Part shown: positions 18,426 through 28,437 of the stretch, piece after piece | Layout: each line of letters begins with the position of its first letter | How positions within the stretch are numbered: position 1 is the first letter of the stretch | Source of the DNA: Antribacter soli | GTDB lineage: Bacteria > Actinomycetota > Actinomycetes > Actinomycetales > Cellulomonadaceae | Direction of reading: 5' to 3' | Assembly (NCBI RefSeq): GCF_021568775.1 | Contig: NZ_JAKGSG010000042.1 | Coordinates: forward strand, 38,943 to 102,942 | DNA length: 64,000 bases | Program-made: the position numbers and the translations under genes | Notes under the pieces: generated by a model | Databases searched by the model: none | Told to the model about the DNA's origin: nothing | What the model saw: the letters and a program-made list of their open reading frames with translations, nothing else

Positions 18426-21025
18426 CGGGCCGGCTCCTCGTACGCGGCGACGGTGTCGGGGTCGTCGGCGCCGACGGACTCCTCGCGGGCGGTGCCCGGT
18501 CCGCCCGGGGAGACCGGCCCGACGTCGGGCACGGAACGCGGGACCGTGAGCACCATGGTCAGGCCGCCGCCGGGCGTGTCCTCGGCGGCGATCCGTGCCC
18601 CGACGGCCCCCGACAGGCCCGCCGCGACCGCGAGCCCGAGCCCGAGTCCCGGCCCGGTGGTGTCGTCGAGGCGCTGGAACGGCTCGAACATCGTCTCCTT
18701 CCGGTCGTCGGGTACGCCCGGTCCCGCGTCGGCGACGCGCAGCTCGACCTCGTCCCTGGTCGCCGACGCCGTGACCAGCACCGGCCGGCCCGGCGGGGCG
18801 TGCCGGACCGCGTTCGAGACCACGTTCGCCACGACGCGCTCCAGCAGCCCCGGGTCGGTCTGGACGAGCGGGAGGTCCTCGGGGACGTCGAGCGTCAGGG
18901 CGGGCAGCCAGGGCTCCACCGCGACGGGCACCACCTCCTCGAGGGAGGCGGGGCGCAGCGCGGGCCGGACGGCACCGGTCTGCAGGCGCGACAGGTCGAG
19001 GAGGTTGCCGATGAGCCGCTCGAGGCGGCCGGTGGACTCGCCGATGGTGCGGGTCAGCGCGTCCCGGTCCTCCGGGTCCAGCTCGACGTCGGGCGACGAC
19101 AGCCCGTCGACGGCCGCGCGGATCGCCGCCAGCGGCGTGCGCAGGTCGTGCGAGACCGCCGCGAGCAGCGCGGTGCGCGTGGCCTCGGCCTGCTCGAGCG
19201 CCTGCGCCTGGGCGGCCTGCTCACGCAGGCGACGGTGCTCCAGGACGATTCCGGCCTGGGCCCCGAACGCCTCGACGACCTCCCGGTCGCTCGCCGGCAG
19301 CGCGCGGCCGGCAAGGACGAGCCGATGCCGCTCGTCGATCGCGACCTCGGTCACGGTGGTGCCGGGCGCGTCCGAGGCTGGGCCGCGGGTCGTCACGGCG
19401 ACGGCGACCCAGGGGGCACGCTCGTCGTCGCGCTCCTCGAGGCGCACGTCGGCGACGGCGAAGGTCACCGCGAGCCGTTGCACGATCGCCTGCGCCGTGT
19501 CCTCGCCCGACAGGACGGACCGGGACAGCGCCGCGAGGGTCGACGCCTCGGCCCGTGCCCGGTAGGCCTGCGCGCTGCGGCGAGCGGCGAGGTCGACGAC
19601 GGACGCCACGGCCCCGGCCACGAGCACGAACACCACGAGCGCCAGCACGTCCTCCGGCTGGTGGATGATCAGCCGTCCCGTGGGTTCCGTGAAGAACCAG
19701 TTCAGCAGCACGAACGAGACCACGGCGGTGACCAGGGCCGGCCACAGCCCGCCCACGATCGCGACGGCGACCACGCCCGCCAGGTAGATCATGAGGTGGC
19801 TCGGCAGGTTCTGCTCGTCGCGGTCGAGGAGCAGGAAGAACGCCGTGAGTGCGACGGGCACGGCCACGGTCGACACCCAGCCGGCGAGCCGCCGTCGCGG
19901 TGAGAGCGACGAGAACCGCGACTGCCGGCGGGCGCCGGCGCGCGCCTGCTCGTGCGTCACGAGGTGCACGTCGATCGCCTCCGACAGGCGGGCGATCTCC
20001 GCGCTGGACGAGCCGAGCAGCGCCTGCCGCCACACCGGGTGGCGCGAGACGCCCACGACGATCATGGTGGCGTTCACGCCGCGTGCGAAGTCGACGACCG
20101 CCCGGGGGACGTCCTCGCCGACCACCGTGTGGAACGTCCCGTCGAGCGACTCCGTGAGCGCCCGGTACGAGGCGATGGTGGCCGGCGGGGTCGACGGCAG
20201 CCCGTCGGTCGGCAGGACGTGGACCGCGAGCAGCTCGGCGCCGGCCGCGCGCTGCGCGATCCGGGCGCCGCGGCGCAGCAGCGTCGCCGTCTCCGGACCT
20301 CCGGTGACGGCCACGACGATCCGCTCGCGGGCGGGCCAGATGCCGGAGATCGCGTGGTCTGCGCGGTACCGGGTCAGGGCGTCGTCGACGCGGTCCGCGA
20401 GCCACAGCAGGGCGAGCTCGCGCAGCGCGGTGAGGTTCCCGAGCCGGAAGTACGACGACAGGGACGCGTCGATCTGCTCGGCGCGGTAGACGTTGCCGTG
20501 CGCGAGCCGGCGTCGCAGCTGCTCGGGCGAGAGGTCCACGAGCTGGATCTGGTCGGCCTCACGGACCACCTGGTCGGGGACCGTCTCCCGCTGGCGCACG
20601 CCGGTGATCGCCTCGACGTCGTCGGTCAGCGACGCGAGGTGCTGCACGTTGACCGTGGTGACGACGTCGATCCCGGCGTCGAGCAGGTCGTGCACGTCCT
20701 GCCAGCGCTTCGGGTGCGCCGACCCGGGCGCGTTGGTGTGGGCGAGCTCGTCGACGAGGACGACCTGGGGCGCGCGCCGCAGCACGGCCTCGACGTCGAG
20801 CTCGGTGAGCATCGTGCCGCGGTGCTCCACGAGCCTGCGGGGCACGATCTCGAGGTCGCCGATCCTGGCGATCGTGGCGGCGCGGCCGTGCGTCTCGACG
20901 AGGCCGATCACCACGTCCGTGCCCCGGGCGCAGCGCCGCTCCGCCTCGTCGAGCATGGCGTAGGTCTTGCCCACGCCGGGAGCCGCCCCCAGGTACACGG
21001 TCAGGCGGCCCCGACGGTTGTTCAT
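18422..21025 (-). CDS. kdpD: KdpD sensor histidine kinase
   Basis: About 867 residues. In order: KdpD N-terminal ATP-binding domain with Walker-A-like GAAPGVGKTYAM, a universal-stress-protein domain (about 240-370), four membrane segments (about 395-490), a GAF region, HisKA with the phospho-acceptor His in VSHDLRTPLAAI, and HATPase with N, G1 (VADAGPGVPDD) and G2 (GLGLGLAVA) boxes. It senses K+ or turgor and phosphorylates KdpE. I prefer ATG 21025 because it follows the kdpC stop directly; a GTG at 21043 inside kdpC would add six residues. Confidence 0.95.
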   Translation of the reverse strand: MNNRRGRLTVYLGAAPGVGKTYAMLDEAERRCARGTDVVIGLVETHGRAATIARIGDLEIVPRRLVEHRGTMLTELDVEAVLRRAPQVVLVDELAHTNAPGSAHPKRWQDVHDLLDAGIDVVTTVNVQHLASLTDDVEAITGVRQRETVPDQVVREADQIQLVDLSPEQLRRRLAHGNVYRAEQIDASLSSYFRLGNLTALRELALLWLADRVDDALTRYRADHAISGIWPARERIVVAVTGGPETATLLRRGARIAQRAAGAELLAVHVLPTDGLPSTPPATIASYRALTESLDGTFHTVVGEDVPRAVVDFARGVNATMIVVGVSRHPVWRQALLGSSSAEIARLSEAIDVHLVTHEQARAGARRQSRFSSLSPRRRLAGWVSTVAVPVALTAFFLLLDRDEQNLPSHLMIYLAGVVAVAIVGGLWPALVTAVVSFVLLNWFFTEPTGRLIIHQPEDVLALVVFVLVAGAVASVVDLAARRSAQAYRARAEASTLAALSRSVLSGEDTAQAIVQRLAVTFAVADVRLEERDDERAPWVAVAVTTRGPASDAPGTTVTEVAIDERHRLVLAGRALPASDREVVEAFGAQAGIVLEHRRLREQAAQAQALEQAEATRTALLAAVSHDLRTPLAAIRAAVDGLSSPDVELDPEDRDALTRTIGESTGRLERLIGNLLDLSRLQTGAVRPALRPASLEEVVPVAVEPWLPALTLDVPEDLPLVQTDPGLLERVVANVVSNAVRHAPPGRPVLVTASATRDEVELRVADAGPGVPDDRKETMFEPFQRLDDTTGPGLGLGLAVAAGLSGAVGARIAAEDTPGGGLTMVLTVPRSVPDVGPVSPGGPGTAREESVGADDPDTVAAYEEPAR

Positions 21026-21029
21026 GTCC

Positions 21030-21698
21030 TCAGTCTGCGGCACTGCCCTGCGTCCCGTCGGCGTCGGCGCCGCCGAGGGCGGCGAGCGCGAGGTTCAGCT
21101 CGAGCACGTTCACGCGCGGCTCGCCCAGCACGCCCAGGTCGCGGCCGGCGGTGTGCTCCGCGACCAGTCCGGCCACGACGTCGTCGGACAGGCCGCGTGC
21201 CTGCGCGACGCGCGCCACCTGGATCGCCGCGTACTGCGGGCTGATGTGCGGGTCGAGACCCGATGCCGAGGCCGTCAGCGCGTCGGCCGGGACGTCGGCC
21301 GGGTCGACCCCGTCCTCTGCCGCGACCGCGGCACGCCGCTCGTCGATCGCGGTGACGAGGCCGGGGTTGAGCGGCCCCAGGTTGGACCCACCGGACGAGA
21401 GGGTGTCGTAGCCCTCGCCCGCCGCGGACGGGCGGGGGTGGAACCACTGCTCGCCCTCGAAGCCCTGACCGATCAGGGCCGAGCCGACGACGTCCCCGCC
21501 GCGCCGGTCGACGTGCGAGCCGTCGGCCCGCACGAGCGAGCCGTTCGCCTGCCACGGCACAGCGAGCTGGCTGATCCCGGTGACCACGAGCGGGTAGCCG
21601 AGACCGAGCACGAGGGTGAAGGCGAGCAGCATGCGCAGCCCCGCGAGCGCCTGCCGTGTGAACGACGCCAGGTCGCCCGCGACGGTGGTGGTGGACAT
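21030..21698 (-). CDS. kdpC: KdpC, K+-transporting ATPase subunit C
   Basis: 222 residues, single N-terminal membrane helix (LLAFTLVLGLGYPLVVTGI) then the periplasm-side domain with family signatures (FHPRPSAAG, SGGSNLGPLNP, SASGLDPHISPQYA, QVARVAQARGL). KdpC stabilises the KdpFABC pump. It is somewhat longer than the usual 190-200 residues. AAGGAA precedes ATG 21698, and 25 bp separate it from kdpB. Confidence 0.96.
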   Translation of the reverse strand: MSTTTVAGDLASFTRQALAGLRMLLAFTLVLGLGYPLVVTGISQLAVPWQANGSLVRADGSHVDRRGGDVVGSALIGQGFEGEQWFHPRPSAAGEGYDTLSSGGSNLGPLNPGLVTAIDERRAAVAAEDGVDPADVPADALTASASGLDPHISPQYAAIQVARVAQARGLSDDVVAGLVAEHTAGRDLGVLGEPRVNVLELNLALAALGGADADGTQGSAAD

Positions 21699-21723
21699 GT
21701 CAGGTTCCTTTCGGGCCACCGGG

Positions 21724-23907
21724 TCACAGACCCGGGAGCAGCGAGACCAGGAGGTCGATGAGCTTGATGCCCACGAACGGGGCGACCAGCCCGCCGACGC
21801 CGTAGATCAGCAGGTTGCGCTGCAGCAGCGACGAGGCCGACGCCGGCCGGTAGCGCACGCCCCGCAGGGACAGCGGGATCAGCGCCAGGATGACGAGAGC
21901 GTTGAAGATGACCGCCGAGAGGATCGCGGACTCAGGGCTGGACAGCCGCATGACGTTCAGCACGCCGAGCTGCGGGAACAGCCCCACGAACATGGCCGGC
22001 AGGATCGCGAAGTACTTGGCCACGTCGTTCGCGACGGAGAACGTGGTCAGCGCGCCGCGCGTGATGAGGAGCTGCTTGCCGATCTCCACGATCTCGATGA
22101 GCTTCGTCGGGTCCGAGTCGAGGTCGACCATGTTGCCGGCCTCCTTCGCAGCGGACGTGCCGGTGTTCATCGCGACGCCGACGTCCGACTGCGCGAGCGC
22201 CGGGGCGTCGTTCGTGCCGTCCCCGGCCATCGCCACGAGCCGGCCGCCCTCCTGCTCCCGCCGGATCAGGGCGAGCTTGTCCTCGGGCGTGGCCTCGGCC
22301 AGCACGTCGTCCACGCCTGCCTCGGCGGCGATCGCGCGGGCCGTCACGACGTTGTCCCCGGTCACCATGACGGAGCGGATGCCCATCGCACGCAGCTGGT
22401 CGAACCGCTCGCGCATGCCCGTCTTGACGACGTCCTTCAGCCGCACGACGCCGAGGATGCGCGCCGGCGCCTCCCCGACCTGCTCCGCGACCACGAGCGG
22501 CGTGCCGCCCAGGCGCGAGACAGCGTCGACGTGCGCCGCCAGCTCGGCCTCCTCGGCGGGCAGGACGTGCGCCCCGGTGCTGTGCACCCACCGCTGCACC
22601 GCGCTGCCGGCGCCCTTGCGTATGCGGCGCACCCCGCGGCCGCCGTCGCCGGCGGGCAGGTCAACGCCCGACATGCGCGTCTGCGCGGTGAACGGCACCA
22701 GCTCGGCGCCGGCGGGCAGCTCGTCCGGCTCGCCCCCGCTCGAGGCGTACGTCGCGTCGACGAGGTCGACGATGCTGCGCCCTTCGGGAGTCTCGTCGGC
22801 CAGCGACGCCAGCCGCGCCGCCGCCGCGAGGTCGCGCGGGCCGATCGACCCGACGGGCAGGACCTCCGTCGCGCGCCGGTTGCCGTACGTGATGGTGCCC
22901 GTCTTGTCGAGCAGCAGGACGTCGATGTCACCCGCGGCCTCGACTGCCCGGCCCGACATCGCGAGCACGTTGCGCTGCACCAGCCGGTCCATGCCGGCGA
23001 TACCGATGGCGCTCAGCAGCGCGCCGATCGTCGTCGGGATGAGGCACACCAGCAGCGCCACGAGCACGAGGAGGGACTGCCGCGACCCCGAGTACACCGC
23101 GAAGGGCTGCAGGGTCGCGACCGCGAGGAGGAAGACGATCGTCAGCGACGTGAGCAGGATGTTGAGCGCCACCTCGTTCGGCGTCTTCTGGCGCTCGCTG
23201 CCCTCGACCAGGGCGATCATCCGGTCGACGAAGGTCGACCCGGCGGGCGCCGTGATCCGCACCACGATGCGGTCGGACAGCACGACGGTGCCGCCCGTGA
23301 CGGCCGAGCGGTCGCCGCCGGACTCACGGATGACCGGCGCGGACTCGCCCGTGATCGCCGACTCGTCCACCGACGCGACGCCCTCGATCACGTCGCCGTC
23401 GCCCGGGATCGTCTCCCCGGCCTCGACCACGACGACGTCGCGCACCTGCAGCGACGAGGACGCGACCTCGACCGTCGGGAGGAGGTCGAGCCGCGTACCC
23501 GTGTCCAGCGTGTCCTGTGCTGCGGCCACCTTGCGCGCCGTCGTCTGCTGCTGCGTGGCCCGCAGGGTGGAGGCCTGCGCCCTGCCGCGCGACTCCGCGA
23601 CGGACTCGGCGAGCGTCGCGAACAGGACCGTGGCCCAGAGCCACACCGTGATCCACCATGCGAAGACGTCAGGCTGGATCACCGCGAGGACGGTCGTCAG
23701 CGCCGCACCCACCTCGACGACGAACATGACCGGCGACCCGGACAGGAGCCGCGGGTCGAGCTTGCGCAGCGCCGCCGGGAGGGCCGCGCGGACCTGCGTC
23801 CAGGTGAGCGCACGGCCCGCCGGACCGCGCTTCGAGTGGTGACGGATGCCGCCGTCGGGCACCTCCGCGGAGGTGGGGGTGACGGGACGGGTGTCGGTCG
23901 TGCTCAT
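21724..23907 (-). CDS. kdpB: KdpB, K+-transporting P-type ATPase catalytic subunit
   Basis: 727 residues. P-type ATPase with the phosphorylated Asp in DKTGTITYG, actuator motif [12 protein letters not shown] (TGES), and hinge motif [15 protein letters not shown]. Membrane helices flank these, and the C-terminus ends in VSLLPGL. It hydrolyses ATP to drive K+ uptake through KdpA. The ATG overlaps the kdpA stop (ATGA). Slightly longer than typical because of a 40-residue N-terminal extension. Confidence 0.97.
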   Translation of the reverse strand: MSTTDTRPVTPTSAEVPDGGIRHHSKRGPAGRALTWTQVRAALPAALRKLDPRLLSGSPVMFVVEVGAALTTVLAVIQPDVFAWWITVWLWATVLFATLAESVAESRGRAQASTLRATQQQTTARKVAAAQDTLDTGTRLDLLPTVEVASSSLQVRDVVVVEAGETIPGDGDVIEGVASVDESAITGESAPVIRESGGDRSAVTGGTVVLSDRIVVRITAPAGSTFVDRMIALVEGSERQKTPNEVALNILLTSLTIVFLLAVATLQPFAVYSGSRQSLLVLVALLVCLIPTTIGALLSAIGIAGMDRLVQRNVLAMSGRAVEAAGDIDVLLLDKTGTITYGNRRATEVLPVGSIGPRDLAAAARLASLADETPEGRSIVDLVDATYASSGGEPDELPAGAELVPFTAQTRMSGVDLPAGDGGRGVRRIRKGAGSAVQRWVHSTGAHVLPAEEAELAAHVDAVSRLGGTPLVVAEQVGEAPARILGVVRLKDVVKTGMRERFDQLRAMGIRSVMVTGDNVVTARAIAAEAGVDDVLAEATPEDKLALIRREQEGGRLVAMAGDGTNDAPALAQSDVGVAMNTGTSAAKEAGNMVDLDSDPTKLIEIVEIGKQLLITRGALTTFSVANDVAKYFAILPAMFVGLFPQLGVLNVMRLSSPESAILSAVIFNALVILALIPLSLRGVRYRPASASSLLQRNLLIYGVGGLVAPFVGIKLIDLLVSLLPGL

Positions 23908-25580
23908 GACAGGGACTCCACGACGGGGCCGAGGGACAGGACGGGGATGAAGGTGAGACCGACCACGACGAGCGCGACCGCGGCGACCAGGCCCACGAAG
24001 AGCGGCTGGTGGGTCGGCAGCGTCCCCGCCGACGGCGGGACGGAGGTCTGCGAGGCCAGGCGGCCCGCCAGTGCGAGCACGAGAGCGATCGGGACGAACC
24101 GCCCGAGCAGCATGGCCACGCCGAGAAGGGTGTCGTAGTACGGCGTGCCGGTGGTCAGACCCGCGAACGCGGACCCGTTGTTGTTGCCCGCCGACGCGAA
24201 GGCGTACAGCACCTCGGTCAGGCCGTGCGGGCCGGCCTCCTGGATGCCCGCGATCCCCGGCGACAGCACCACCGACAGCCCGGTGCCGACCAGCACGATC
24301 GCCGGCGTCGTCAGGACGTAGAGGGCGACGAGCGTCATCTCGCGCTGCCCGATCTTCTTGCCCAGGTACTCGGGCGTGCGGCCCACCATGAGCCCCGCGA
24401 CGAACACCGCGACCACCGCGAGCACGAGCATGCCGTACAGGCCGGCGCCCACGCCGCCCGGCGCGACCTCGCCCAGGAGGATGTTGAACAGCAGGACCCC
24501 GCCGCCGGGCGCGGTGAACGAGTCGTGCATCGAGTTCACCGAGCCGGTCGACGTCGCCGTCGTCGACACGGCGAACAGGGCACTCGCCGCCAGACCGAAG
24601 CGGGTCTCCTTGCCCTCCATGGCGGCACCGGCTGCCTGCGGGGCGGCACCGGGCCCGGCGAGCTCGGCCCACGTCGTGAGCACGAGCGCGGCGGCCCACA
24701 GGCTCGCCATGACGCCGAGGATCGCCCAGCCCTGCCGGCGGTCGCCGACCATGATGCCGAACGTCCGGGGCAGCGTGAACGGGATGACGAGCAGCAGGAA
24801 GATCTCGAACAGGTCCGTGAACGGGGTCGGGTTCTCGAACGGGTGCGCGGAGTTCGCGTTGAAGAAGCCGCCGCCGTTCGTGCCGAGGTCCTTGATCGCC
24901 TCCTGGGACGCGACGGGGCCCCCGAGCAGGTGCTGGGTCGCGCCCTCCACGGTCGAGATCGCGGTGTGCGGGTCCAGGTTCTGGATCACGCCGGACGCCA
25001 CCAGGACGAGCGCCGCGACGAACGAGAACGGCAGGAGGATCCGGGTCACACCCCGGGTCAGGTCCGTCCAGAAGTTCCCGATCCGGGCGTCCGTCCCGGA
25101 GCGGGCGAACCCGCGGACCAGGGCGATCGCCACGGCCAAGCCGACGGACGCCGAGACGAAGTTCTGGACGGCGAAGCCCGCCATCTGCAGCAGGTGCCCG
25201 GTCGCGGCCTCGCCCGAGTACCACTGCCAGTCGGTGTTCGTGGCGAAGCTGACCGCCGTGTTCCAGGCGCCCGCCGGGTCCAGACCGGTGAAGCCGAGGT
25301 TCCATGGCAGGTACGCCTGCAGCCGGCCCAGCGCGTACAGGAAGAGGACGGACATCAGGGAGAAGCCCAGAACAGACAGCAGGTAGACGTTCCAGCGCTG
25401 CTCCGCGTCCGGGTCCACGCGGACGGCGCGGTACCACGCCCGCTCGACGGGCAGGTGGTTCGGGGTGGTGTAGACACGGGCCAGGTACGCGCCGAGCGGC
25501 ACGTGGACGGCGGCCAGCGCGGCGACGAGCACCAGCACCTGCGCCACGGCCGCCCAGGTCTGGGTGGTCATCGGGCTCAC
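23904..25580 (-). CDS. kdpA: KdpA, K+-transporting ATPase channel subunit
   Basis: 558 residues, about ten membrane helices, with the selectivity-region signature [19 protein letters not shown] and the repeated [14 protein letters not shown] pore segments. It is the K+-selective channel-like subunit of KdpFABC. The start is taken as GTG 25580, which overlaps the kdpF stop (GTGA) and has AAGG four bases upstream; ATG 25571 (three codons in) is the alternative. Confidence 0.96.
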   Translation of the reverse strand: MSPMTTQTWAAVAQVLVLVAALAAVHVPLGAYLARVYTTPNHLPVERAWYRAVRVDPDAEQRWNVYLLSVLGFSLMSVLFLYALGRLQAYLPWNLGFTGLDPAGAWNTAVSFATNTDWQWYSGEAATGHLLQMAGFAVQNFVSASVGLAVAIALVRGFARSGTDARIGNFWTDLTRGVTRILLPFSFVAALVLVASGVIQNLDPHTAISTVEGATQHLLGGPVASQEAIKDLGTNGGGFFNANSAHPFENPTPFTDLFEIFLLLVIPFTLPRTFGIMVGDRRQGWAILGVMASLWAAALVLTTWAELAGPGAAPQAAGAAMEGKETRFGLAASALFAVSTTATSTGSVNSMHDSFTAPGGGVLLFNILLGEVAPGGVGAGLYGMLVLAVVAVFVAGLMVGRTPEYLGKKIGQREMTLVALYVLTTPAIVLVGTGLSVVLSPGIAGIQEAGPHGLTEVLYAFASAGNNNGSAFAGLTTGTPYYDTLLGVAMLLGRFVPIALVLALAGRLASQTSVPPSAGTLPTHQPLFVGLVAAVALVVVGLTFIPVLSLGPVVESLS

Positions 25581-25669
25581 CGGACCTTGTCGCTGCGCAG
25601 CAGCGCGACGAAGAGGTAGACGAGGCCGGCGACGGTGAGCACCAGGCCCACGGCGTCGTAGGGGTTCAC
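25577..25669 (-). CDS. kdpF: KdpF, small subunit of K+-transporting ATPase
   Basis: 30 residues, one membrane helix: it begins [20 protein letters not shown] and ends RSDKVR, matching the KdpF pattern of a hydrophobic helix followed by a short basic tail. It stabilises the KdpABC complex. GTG start 25669 overlaps the stop of the preceding small ORF by four bases, and its own stop overlaps kdpA. Confidence 0.9.
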   Translation of the reverse strand: MNPYDAVGLVLTVAGLVYLFVALLRSDKVR

Positions 25670-25782
25670 CGCCGCCTCCCCAGGGGGTTGACGGAGGTCT
25701 CGCGCGCCGCGACGCGTCGCGCCACGAGCGCGACCGTGACGAAGAACGCCGCGGTGAGGAGGATGTAGGCCAGGTCGGTCAT
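25666..25782 (-). CDS. Small single-helix membrane protein leading the kdp operon
   Basis: 38 residues: a membrane helix ([18 protein letters not shown]) followed by a basic tail ([17 protein letters not shown]). It is the first gene of the kdp operon and is coupled to kdpF by a GTGA overlap. Small ORFs in this position are common in actinobacterial kdp operons but have no assigned role; size and topology resemble KdpF, so an accessory subunit is a possibility. No clear Shine-Dalgarno. Confidence 0.7.
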   Translation of the reverse strand: MTDLAYILLTAAFFVTVALVARRVAARETSVNPLGRRR

Positions 25783-25819
25783 GACACCCGGTCTACGCCC
25801 GGCGGCCTGGCCCCGAGCC

Positions 25820-25873
25820 GGTCCTTGACGGGTCCTTAGCGGTGCGCCGCGGGACCCTGACGGCTCCCTGACG
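25820..25873 (-). promoter_or_regulatory. Probable KdpE-binding direct repeats upstream of kdp
   Basis: Two pairs of direct repeats, each with 11-bp spacing: ggtcctt at 25820 and 25831, and ccctgacg at 25855 and 25866 (AAGGACC and CGTCAGGG on the transcribed sense). OmpR-family regulators such as KdpE bind tandem half-sites spaced by one helical turn, and the repeats end 38 bp before the first start codon of the operon. Confidence 0.55.
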
Positions 25874-25886
25874 CGGCCGCCCTTCG

Positions 25887-25952
25887 CCGCTGTGGGCATG
25901 GCTTCGGCGTGAACTCGGCGCCGAACTCACGCCGAACACATCCCCACAGCGG
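25887..25952 (-). terminator. Large inverted repeat after kdgK
   Basis: ccgctgtggg (25887-25896) pairs with cccacagcgg (25943-25952), and a second imperfect dyad (ttcggcgtga with tcacgccgaa) fills the interior. It lies just past the kdgK stop and ahead of the kdp promoter, so it probably insulates the two minus-strand operons. Confidence 0.7.
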
Positions 25953-25972
25953 GAGGGGTCAGCGGGGAGGGG

Positions 25973-27073
25973 TCAGCGCTGGACGCGCGCGCTGCCGCCC
26001 TTGGCCAGCTTCTCCACCTCGGCGAGGGTCGCCATGGTGGTGTCGCCCGGCGTGGTCATGGCGAGGGCGCCGTGCGCGGCGCCGTACTCGACGGCTTCCT
26101 GCAGCGAGCCGAGCTCCATCAGGCCGTAGGCGAGGCCGGACGCGAAGGAGTCACCGCCGCCGACACGGTCGAAGATCTCCAGGTCCGCGCGGTGGGTCGC
26201 CTCGGCGAAGCCCTCCTTTCGGGACCAGGCGATCGCGCCCCAGTCGTTGCGGGACGCGGACCGCACCCCGCGCAACGTCGTCGCGATGACCTGGAAGTTC
26301 GGGTACTCCCCGGACGCCCGCTCGATCATGGCGCGAAAGGCGCCCGTGTCGAGGTCGGTGAGGTTCTCGTCGACGCCCTCGACCTCGAAGCCGAGCGAGG
26401 CCGTGAAGTCCTCCTCGTTGCCGATCATCACGTCGACGTGCCGGGCGAGGCGGCGGTTGACCTCCTGCGCGCGCTCCGGCCCGCCGATGCCCTTCCACAG
26501 GGAGGGCCGGAAGTTGAGGTCGTAGGAGACGATCGTGCCGTGCCGCTTGGCGGCCTGCATGGCGGCCTCGGCGACGTCGGCGCTGCTCTCGGAGAGCGCG
26601 GCGAAGATGCCGCCGGTGTGGAACCAGCGCACGCCACGCGAGAACAGGCCGTCCCAGTCGACATCGTCGGGCTGCAGCTGCGCGATCGCGGTGTTGCCGC
26701 GGTCGCTCACGCCGACCGCGCCCCGCACGCCGAAGCCCCGCTCGGTGAAGTTCAGGCCGTTGCGGACCGAGCGGCCGATGCCGTCGTACGGCACCCACCG
26801 GATGTACTGCGTGTCCAGCCCGCCGGTGAGCACGAAGTCCTCGACGAGCCGGCCGACCTCGTTGTCCGCGAGCGCCGTCACGACGGCGCCTCTCAGGCCG
26901 AAGCAGCGGCGCAGGCCGCGCGCCACGTTGTACTCGCCGCCGCCCTCCCAGGCGTCGAACGTGCGGGCCGTGCGGATGCGGCGCTCGCCCGGGTCGAGGC
27001 GCAGCATGACCTCGCCGAGCGCGACGACGTCGTACGCGGTGTCCGACGTCGGACGGATCGTCAGGGAGCTCAT
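25973..27073 (-). CDS. kdgK: PfkB-family sugar kinase, probable 2-dehydro-3-deoxygluconate kinase
   Basis: 366 residues of the ribokinase/PfkB fold. Near the N-terminus is VVALGEVMLRLDPGE; the substrate region GGGEYNVARGLRRCFGL resembles KdgK; the C-terminal catalytic motif is DRVGGGDSFASGLAYGL with Asp as base and the anion hole GGGD. It phosphorylates 2-keto-3-deoxygluconate to KDPG. The stop-start overlap of four bases with the KDPG aldolase upstream confirms the pathway pair. In pectin breakdown the pair converts ketodeoxygluconate to pyruvate and glyceraldehyde-3-phosphate. Confidence 0.85.
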   Translation of the reverse strand: MSSLTIRPTSDTAYDVVALGEVMLRLDPGERRIRTARTFDAWEGGGEYNVARGLRRCFGLRGAVVTALADNEVGRLVEDFVLTGGLDTQYIRWVPYDGIGRSVRNGLNFTERGFGVRGAVGVSDRGNTAIAQLQPDDVDWDGLFSRGVRWFHTGGIFAALSESSADVAEAAMQAAKRHGTIVSYDLNFRPSLWKGIGGPERAQEVNRRLARHVDVMIGNEEDFTASLGFEVEGVDENLTDLDTGAFRAMIERASGEYPNFQVIATTLRGVRSASRNDWGAIAWSRKEGFAEATHRADLEIFDRVGGGDSFASGLAYGLMELGSLQEAVEYGAAHGALAMTTPGDTTMATLAEVEKLAKGGSARVQR

Positions 27074-27786
27074 CGAGAGGCCTCCTCGGGGGCGCTCGGG
27101 GTGGTTACGGTTTGCGCGGCCGCGGGCGCCGCCATCTCGACGGCCTCGCGGGTGCGGCGGCCGACCTCGGCCCAGTCGCCCGCGGCGACCAGGGTCTTCT
27201 CCACCATCCAGGACCCGCCGACGGCCAGGACCGACGGGACGGCGAGGAACTCGGCCAGGTTGGCGGCGCTCACACCGCCCGTCGGGACGAACCGCACCTG
27301 CGGGAACGGGGCGGACAACGCCCTGAGCGCCGCCACCCCGCCGACCACGCCGGCGGGGAACAGCTTGACCGTGGTCACGCCCAGCTCGAGGGCGGTCATG
27401 ATGTCCGACGCCGTCGCGCACCCTGGCACGATCGGCACGCCGACCTCCTGGGCGCGCTCGACGACGGCCCGGCTGATGCCGGGCGAGACGAGGAACCGCG
27501 CACCGGCCGCGACCGCCTCGTCGACCTGGGCCGGGGTGACGACCGTGCCGGCCCCCACGAGCACGTCGGGCCGGTCGGTGGCGATCGCCTCGATCGCGGC
27601 GCGGGCGCCTGCCGTGCGGAAGGTGACCTCCGCGACCGGCAGACCGTTCTCCGCCAGGGCTGTCGCGACGCCGATGCCCTGCGCGGCGTCGTCCACCACT
27701 ACCACGGGGACGAGGCGAACGAGCCCGAGGCGATCGACGACCGCCCCGGGAGGTGCTGACGTATCTGACGATGGCTGCACTGGCAT
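27070..27786 (-). CDS. eda: KDPG/KHG aldolase
   Basis: 238 residues; a class I aldolase TIM barrel of the Eda family. Visible landmarks are the Glu in GLPVAEVTFRT, VLVGAGTVVTPAQVDEAVAAG, the Schiff-base Lys in TTVKLFPA and the phosphate site VRFVPTGGVSAANLAEFL. It cleaves 2-keto-3-deoxy-6-phosphogluconate to pyruvate and glyceraldehyde-3-phosphate. ATG 27786 has CGGAG upstream. It is the first gene of the kdgK operon; a GAAACCG-type palindrome at 27899-27910 overlaps the likely -35 region. Confidence 0.93.
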   Translation of the reverse strand: MPVQPSSDTSAPPGAVVDRLGLVRLVPVVVVDDAAQGIGVATALAENGLPVAEVTFRTAGARAAIEAIATDRPDVLVGAGTVVTPAQVDEAVAAGARFLVSPGISRAVVERAQEVGVPIVPGCATASDIMTALELGVTTVKLFPAGVVGGVAALRALSAPFPQVRFVPTGGVSAANLAEFLAVPSVLAVGGSWMVEKTLVAAGDWAEVGRRTREAVEMAAPAAAQTVTTPSAPEEASR

Positions 27787-27873
27787 CGCGGCGCTCCGAG
27801 TTCCTGGTCGTCGTCGTTCCTGGTGGCCGCACCGGGCCGTCTCGACCCCGTGCGTCTTCGCGGACAGTCGAAC

Positions 27874-27910
27874 TCTAGGCGAAGCGACGCCCCTCTCGGA
27901 AACCGCTTCC
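27874..27910 (-). promoter_or_regulatory. eda-kdgK promoter with pectate-lyase-type operator
   Basis: GAAACCGCTTCC (27899-27910) is a LacI-type palindrome matching the tandem GAAACCGGTT sites before the pectate lyase gene. On the minus strand TAGAGT (27879-27874) is a -10 candidate, with TTTCCG at -35 inside the operator, so binding would block RNA polymerase. Confidence 0.55.
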
Positions 27911-28050
27911 CCGGCGACCGGCGCGCCTCCTCGGTGCCTTGGTCGCCGGGTCTGGCACGCCCGGCCGGCAACGCCCTGCTCAACGCGCTGACCTGTGAGA
28001 GAGTTCAACCGGCAAGACTTGCCGGCGAACCTGTCCGGAGGTGCGATCGC

Positions 28051-28437
28051 ATGACGGTCCTCGTGGCGTACAACGCGTCCCCCCAGGGGGAGGCGGCACT
28101 CCGTGCCGCGGTCTCAGAGGCGGAACGTCGGCAGCAGGACCTGGCAGTGCTGGTCCTCACGCCGCAGCCGCCGGGTGCCGGCATGCCGGCACATCTCGCC
28201 CATCTGCTCGACTCGGTGCCGTCGGACGTCGCCGTCGCCCCGATCGCCTACAGGTCAGAGCACCAGCAGGTGGCCGACGCGATCGTCGGCGAGGCCGAGC
28301 GGGTCTCCGCCGGGCTCGTCGTCATCGGGTCGCGCAAGCACTCGACGGTGGGGACGTTCCTCATCGGCTCCACCACCCAGCAGGTGCTGCTGGACTCCCC
28401 GGCGCCCGTGCTCGTGGTGAAGGCCGGCTACTCCTGA
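28051..28437 (+). CDS. Universal stress protein (UspA family)
   Basis: 128 residues, a single Usp domain. The nucleotide-binding motif G-x2-G-x9-G-S/T is seen as VIGSRKHSTVGTFLIGSTTQQVLLDSPAPVLVV at the C-terminus, so it is the ATP-binding type. CCGGAGG lies nine bases before ATG 28051. It diverges from the eda operon and its end overlaps the convergent ArsR-type gene by 10 bp. The stress or pathway it serves is not evident. Confidence 0.88.
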   Translation: MTVLVAYNASPQGEAALRAAVSEAERRQQDLAVLVLTPQPPGAGMPAHLAHLLDSVPSDVAVAPIAYRSEHQQVADAIVGEAERVSAGLVVIGSRKHSTVGTFLIGSTTQQVLLDSPAPVLVVKAGYS

